A DNA stretch of 14,835 bases from Caldifarciminota bacterium (GTDB lineage: Bacteria; Hydrothermota; Tepidihabitantia; SM23-42): assembly GCA_030671005.1 (NCBI GenBank), contig DAOVAN010000027.1, positions 1 to 14,835 of the forward strand, in the 5' to 3' direction. The number at the start of each line of letters is the position of its first letter. Positions within the stretch are counted from its first letter, which is position 1. This document shows positions 14,007-14,835 of the stretch, piece after piece. The notes under the pieces are model-generated. The model had not been told where the DNA came from and did no database searches. It worked only from the letters and a program-made list of their open reading frames with translations. The translations under genes and the position numbers were made by a program.

Positions 14007-14822
14007 TCAGAAATAGGGAAACTCGGCGATGTTCTGATACGCATACAGAACCGTCACCGAGTTGTTCTGCAGATCAATCGCCTCGATGTATATTTTCACA
14101 TAGTTACCATCTTCGGTCTTCGCAACAATAATGTCGCCTTCCACGAAATCTGCCTCAGCCAGATCAGGCTCAGTCGTGACTCCGGAAATCTCGTCAAAAT
14201 CACCTGGTCCTGTATTTGTAAAAAGTGTATTACGAGCACCAATACCATACGTGGGATGACTGTCCGGTGATACGAACCACGCCGTGTCGTTTTCTGTCTT
14301 AACCCACGTATCAGCCACGCTGTCCGCCATCGCCGAATCGGCCATGATGAATGCATCGGAAAACCTGATAGCGCAGCTATCATTGACAGGTTGGCCTGGG
14401 TCAGCAATAATCATCGTCACGGTGAACTCGGGCCGCGGCGAAGCCTTCAAGAAAGGTGTCGTTATGTTGTAACCGCCCACCTCACCATCTTTATTAACCG
14501 TGCGTACCTGAAAGTAATAAATACTGTCCTGGACCAAACCGTTGATTTGATATGTGGTGTCTGTGATCAGTTGACTGTTCCATTTGTTCAATTCCTCGCC
14601 ATCATCAATCAAAAATTCGCTCGAGTCTGTATAGACATAAACGTTATATCCTGCAAAGTCGGAGTTGTTTTCTATTGCACTATTTTTCTCCCAGAATACA
14701 ATGACAGATGTCTCACCCATGATTACTGCGTTCATCTGGGGTGCATCGATACGAACCGCGCCATTACACCCAATGACAAGAGCCAAAGCGAGAAATGTAA
14801 ACGCAAGTGTAATTCTTTTCAT
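14007..14822 (-). CDS. Lipoprotein with a fibronectin type III domain, function unknown
   Basis: A 271-residue secreted lipoprotein. The N-terminus MKRITLAFTFLALALVIGC is a type II signal peptide with lipobox VIGC, so Cys19 would be lipidated. Residues about 24-120 resemble a fibronectin type III domain (VIVFWEKN, FAGYNVYVYTDSSEF, TTYQINGLVQDSIYYFQVRTVN). The C-terminal 140 residues are acidic and beta-rich with no family I recognise; GDIIVAKTEDGNYVKIYIEAI looks like a small beta barrel or sheet. ATG 14822 is preferred because AGGAGG (14833-14828) is five bases upstream; the adjoining ATG 14825 is only two bases away. It probably sits on the cell surface or in the periplasm. The promoter lies beyond the window. 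Confidence 0.8.
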   Translation of the reverse strand: MKRITLAFTFLALALVIGCNGAVRIDAPQMNAVIMGETSVIVFWEKNSAIENNSDFAGYNVYVYTDSSEFLIDDGEELNKWNSQLITDTTYQINGLVQDSIYYFQVRTVNKDGEVGGYNITTPFLKASPRPEFTVTMIIADPGQPVNDSCAIRFSDAFIMADSAMADSVADTWVKTENDTAWFVSPDSHPTYGIGARNTLFTNTGPGDFDEISGVTTEPDLAEADFVEGDIIVAKTEDGNYVKIYIEAIDLQNNSVTVLYAYQNIAEFPYF

Positions 14823-14835
14823 CATTTCCTCCTTT

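Noticed and set aside
13953..14270. Plus-strand open frame of 105 codons opposite the lipoprotein gene
   Set aside because: It overlaps a gene with a clear signal peptide, lipobox and fibronectin fold; the plus-strand translation shows no domain.

Overview
The window is about 14.8 kb of a bacterial chromosome. It holds 24 protein genes: 23 that are obvious and one 31-residue gene that is easy to miss. No rRNA, tRNA, CRISPR array, transposase or phage gene is visible. The bacterial S10 cluster, zinc-binding S14 and L24, RecR and a two-subunit class I fumarase suggest a deep-branching, uncultivated and probably anaerobic bacterium. A WOR-3/Stahlbacteria-like or FCB/PVC-adjacent lineage is my guess from general appearance, and I cannot place it firmly. 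No gene looks recently transferred by function; the only compositional outlier is tuf.

Region 1 (19-7522, + strand) is tuf followed by the S10 ribosomal protein cluster in standard order: rpsJ, rplC, rplD, rplW, rplB, rpsS, rplV, rpsC, rplP, rpmC, rpsQ, rplN, rplX, rplE, rpsZ. By my start choices 12 of the 15 junctions overlap, which implies one translationally coupled transcript. tuf has an unusual switch I loop and a codon usage that changes abruptly over its last 21 codons. The cluster stops after rpsZ; the usual continuation (rpsH, rplF, rplR, rpsE and so on) is absent. At the break lies an A/T-rich, imperfectly palindromic element ending in a GC hairpin (7541-7692).

Region 2 (7693-9103) has recR on the minus strand and, diverging from it, a metallo-beta-lactamase-fold hydrolase. 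Region 3 (9203-10609) is a two-gene fumarate hydratase operon, alpha then beta. Region 4 (10613-12171, minus strand) is a sodium-coupled NSS-family transporter with a 31-residue, single-membrane-segment MetS-like small subunit overlapping its stop codon. Region 5 (12244-13901) is mgtE (Mg2+ channel/transporter) overlapping cutA. Region 6 (14007-14822, minus strand) is a lipoprotein with one fibronectin type III domain.

The most notable pattern is regulatory. recR, the NSS transporter gene and mgtE each lack a Shine-Dalgarno sequence, and each has a promoter of the same geometry: TTGAC[A/T], 16 bp, a -10 hexamer, then 5 nt to the start codon. That spacing puts the transcription start at or within a base or two of the start codon, so these three genes are predicted to make leaderless mRNAs. 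The ribosomal, fumarase, hydrolase and lipoprotein genes mostly have Shine-Dalgarno sequences instead.
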